Shown piece by piece: positions 62,293 through 64,000 of a stretch of 64,000 bases of DNA (the stretch's first letter is position 1; each line of letters opens with the position of its first letter). The DNA is from Saccharibacillus endophyticus. GTDB lineage: Bacteria; Bacillota; Bacilli; Paenibacillales; Paenibacillaceae. The DNA lies in contig NZ_JAAZWE010000004.1 in the NCBI RefSeq assembly GCF_013185185.1, positions 590,232 through 654,231 of the forward strand. The letters are read 5' to 3'. The notes under the pieces are model-generated. The model saw nothing but the letters and a program-made list of their open reading frames with translations, searched no databases and was not told where the DNA came from. The position numbers and the translations under genes are program-made.

Positions 62293-62341
62293 TAAAACTT
62301 CTGCTATGACCTCTTCTGAAAAATCCTCCAGCATGGATATC

Positions 62342-64000
62342 TTATTTCTCCCGCTGCACCAAATAATCCAGCAAATGCTTCAAAAACCGCAAACTCTCCG
62401 GCAGTGCCCGTACCGCGTCCGACGCTTCGCAATAATGATTCCACATCTCCCGTTTGGCGCCGCCGAGCCCCAGTACCGTCACGAACGTCGAGCTTCCGTT
62501 GGCCTCGTCCTGCCCCGCCGGTTTGCCGAGATTGAGCGCTTCGCCTTCCGCGTCCAGCAGGTCGTCCCGAATTTGGAACGCGATCCCCGCATGGTAAGCA
62601 AACTTTTTCATCAGCTCAAGCTCGGCTTCCGGCGCGTTCGCGAGCATGGCCGGCATAATGAGACAGGCTTCGAACGCCACGCCTGTTTTATAGAAACAAA
62701 TCTCGTTCAACCGCTCCAGGCTCAGCAATTGCCCGCGGGATTTAAGGTCCAGAGCTTGTCCCATACACAGTTCTTCCGCTTTGCGCGCCGAGTAGTGCAT
62801 CAGCGCCAGCACCGTCTCGGCCTTAAAACCTTGCAAAGAAGACTGTTCGCGCACGCCTTGTTGGATCAGCAGCAGGCCCGACAGTTCGGCCGTCGCGCTG
62901 TCATAACGGGCGTGCAGCGTTTGACGTCCTCGCCGGGTATCCGCATTATCCTGCGACGGCAGATCGTCGAAGATCAACGAGGCGGTATGCAGGTACTCCA
63001 GCGATGTCAGCATCGGACGCACGGCCTTTTCGTCCAAACCGTAACCTTCCGTCGCCACAAGCCTCGCCAAGATCGGACGCAATCTTTTACCGGAGCCTGC
63101 CAGACTGTAGTTTGCCGCCTCGATCAGCGAATCTCCGACAGCCGGAACGGGCGAGTCGGTCGCGATCGGCAGCGCCTGTTCGATCTCCGCGCGAATATCG
63201 TCCAGCAACGTTCGAAAGCGTTCGCGGTCTTCCCGGTCTTTTTTCATCTCGGTCAGCATTCGGTCGCGCAGCAGCTTGTCGAAAAACTCGACGTCCTCGG
63301 CCTTTTTCACCATCTTCTGGACGATCGCGTTTAATTCCGGCATGCCCGAAGTCAGCATATCCATCAACTCTTCGTAGCGAGGAATGCCCAAGCGCTGACG
63401 CGCCCTTTTCAACCCGTTAATCGCCCGATCCAGCAGTACCTCGCGCGTGTTGGGGTCGCTGTCGTACACATCCCGGATCAGGTACGCGATAACGGCCCAA
63501 TACATCTCGAACGGGTTCGGCAAATCCGGACGCTCGGCGCGGTATTTCCAATAATACGTATACGGAGTCACCGCTCCCGCTTCCAAATCGTCGAATAGAT
63601 CCGCAAAGTCGTCGGCGAGCTGGTTATAGATCCCGTAGTAAAAGGTTCTCCGCTCAAAGCCGCCGTCCTTGTCCGCTTGTCCGACCGAGCGGGCGATCAG
63701 GCGGGAACCGGAGGACTTGAGAATGACGGGTACGTACAGTTGGGCGGCCGTATACTCGTTAGCCTCGAGCCGCTTGTTCCGATCCGCGTCCTGCGACTCG
63801 AAAAAGACGTAAGCCTGCTCGAAAAAGACGCTGCCTCCTCCGCCTGCCTGCCGTCCTTTGATATATTCGAACGCCTCGCCCAGCTCGCTGTGGATATAGC
63901 GGATCAGCGCGAAGTTCTCGGCATGCCCGCTCTCGAACGCGCCGCTCCACGCATCCCATTCCGGCACGGTTCCGGTCAGCAGCGCGCTTCGGATCAGGTC
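62342..64000 (-). CDS. Polyprenyl diphosphate synthase with long N-terminal isoprenoid-synthase-like domain (cut by window edge)
   Basis: The frame stays open to the right edge (about 552 codons visible; a GTG at 63967 is internal). The C-terminal about 290 residues are a trans-prenyltransferase: GSGKRLRPILARLVA, the first Asp motif LIFDDLPSQDNADTRRG, KTGVAFEACLIMPAML and the second Asp motif FQIRDDLLDAEGE. They condense isopentenyl diphosphate units. The preceding about 250 residues are not usual. They contain FYYGIYNQLADDFADLFDDL and a following TPYTYYWKY that look like the second Asp-motif region of another isoprenoid-synthase fold. The whole may be a two-domain prenyltransferase or terpene synthase fusion. 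No downstream gene is linked. Confidence 0.78.
   Translation of the reverse strand, partial: DLIRSALLTGTVPEWDAWSGAFESGHAENFALIRYIHSELGEAFEYIKGRQAGGGGSVFFEQAYVFFESQDADRNKRLEANEYTAAQLYVPVILKSSGSRLIARSVGQADKDGGFERRTFYYGIYNQLADDFADLFDDLEAGAVTPYTYYWKYRAERPDLPNPFEMYWAVIAYLIRDVYDSDPNTREVLLDRAINGLKRARQRLGIPRYEELMDMLTSGMPELNAIVQKMVKKAEDVEFFDKLLRDRMLTEMKKDREDRERFRTLLDDIRAEIEQALPIATDSPVPAVGDSLIEAANYSLAGSGKRLRPILARLVATEGYGLDEKAVRPMLTSLEYLHTASLIFDDLPSQDNADTRRGRQTLHARYDSATAELSGLLLIQQGVREQSSLQGFKAETVLALMHYSARKAEELCMGQALDLKSRGQLLSLERLNEICFYKTGVAFEACLIMPAMLANAPEAELELMKKFAYHAGIAFQIRDDLLDAEGEALNLGKPAGQDEANGSSTFVTVLGLGGAKREMWNHYCEASDAVRALPESLRFLKHLLDYLVQREK

Overview
This 64 kb window comes from a Gram-positive Bacillales genome, most likely Paenibacillaceae (Paenibacillus or a relative such as Saccharibacillus). 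The assignment is an inference from gene content and style: strong AGGAGG ribosome binding sites, many GTG and TTG starts, SigA-type promoters, LplABC-style and Opp/Dpp-style ABC transporters, YesN-like membrane AraC regulators, CcpA cre-like sites, and many plant-polysaccharide glycosidases. Most genes look moderately GC-rich. The clear exceptions are a helicase gene (10.5-13.3 kb) and a gene fragment (15.1-15.5 kb), which are AT-rich and look acquired.

Layout. 0-9 kb: end of a riboflavin locus (ribA, then ribD running off the left edge), a flavin monooxygenase divergent from a redox-type HxlR regulator, a guanidine-I (ykkC) riboswitch driving a two-gene SMR exporter, a second HxlR regulator convergent with a PRISE-like reductase, a nuclease, a 5'-nucleotidase-like protein and a soluble chemoreceptor. 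9-16 kb: a disturbed region with a beta-helix lipoprotein translationally coupled to an AT-rich UPF1-like helicase carrying a C-terminal DUF2726-like nuclease domain, a malic enzyme with its catalytic core deleted, and an NPCBM-like remnant. 16-23 kb: a five-gene oligopeptide ABC transporter and a GntR/FadR-type regulator. 23-28 kb: hxlR-pxpA-pxpBC (5-oxoprolinase), divergent from a nitroreductase. 28-39 kb: a sugar-uptake locus (membrane AraC regulator, two permeases, solute-binding lipoprotein, intracellular GH43) and an AraC/GH105 pair for pectin fragments. 39-46 kb: a HAD phosphatase, a MarR regulator with two MATE pumps, and an ECF sigma factor with a SnoaL-like tail. 46-60 kb: tRNA-Leu(CAG), a small HTH protein, a secreted GH43 arabinanase, a GT2 glycosyltransferase, an AraC/GyrI regulator, a degenerate M50-like membrane protein, a very large GH51 arabinofuranosidase and a domain-permuted GH3 glycosidase. 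60-64 kb: an ECF sigma/anti-sigma pair, a 5'-truncated gene remnant, and a prenyltransferase with an unusual long N-terminal domain that runs off the right edge.

How the genes work together. The carbohydrate genes form a plausible arabinan/pectin route. The secreted GH43 cuts arabinan outside the cell. The LplABC-type importer takes up oligosaccharides. The GH43, GH51, GH3 and GH105 enzymes without signal peptides finish degradation inside. AraC regulators and candidate cre sites suggest substrate induction and carbon catabolite repression.

The most unusual signal is a family of four intergenic elements (3017-3230, 21980-22202, 44440-44675, 44866-45049). They share one architecture: long imperfect outer inverted repeats ending in GAAATT / AATTTC, a perfect inner stem whose sequence differs in every copy while pairing is kept, a conserved CAAAGG after the inner stem, and optional small palindromes. 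They look like a structured dispersed repeat (MITE-like or RNA-forming) that I cannot match to a named family.
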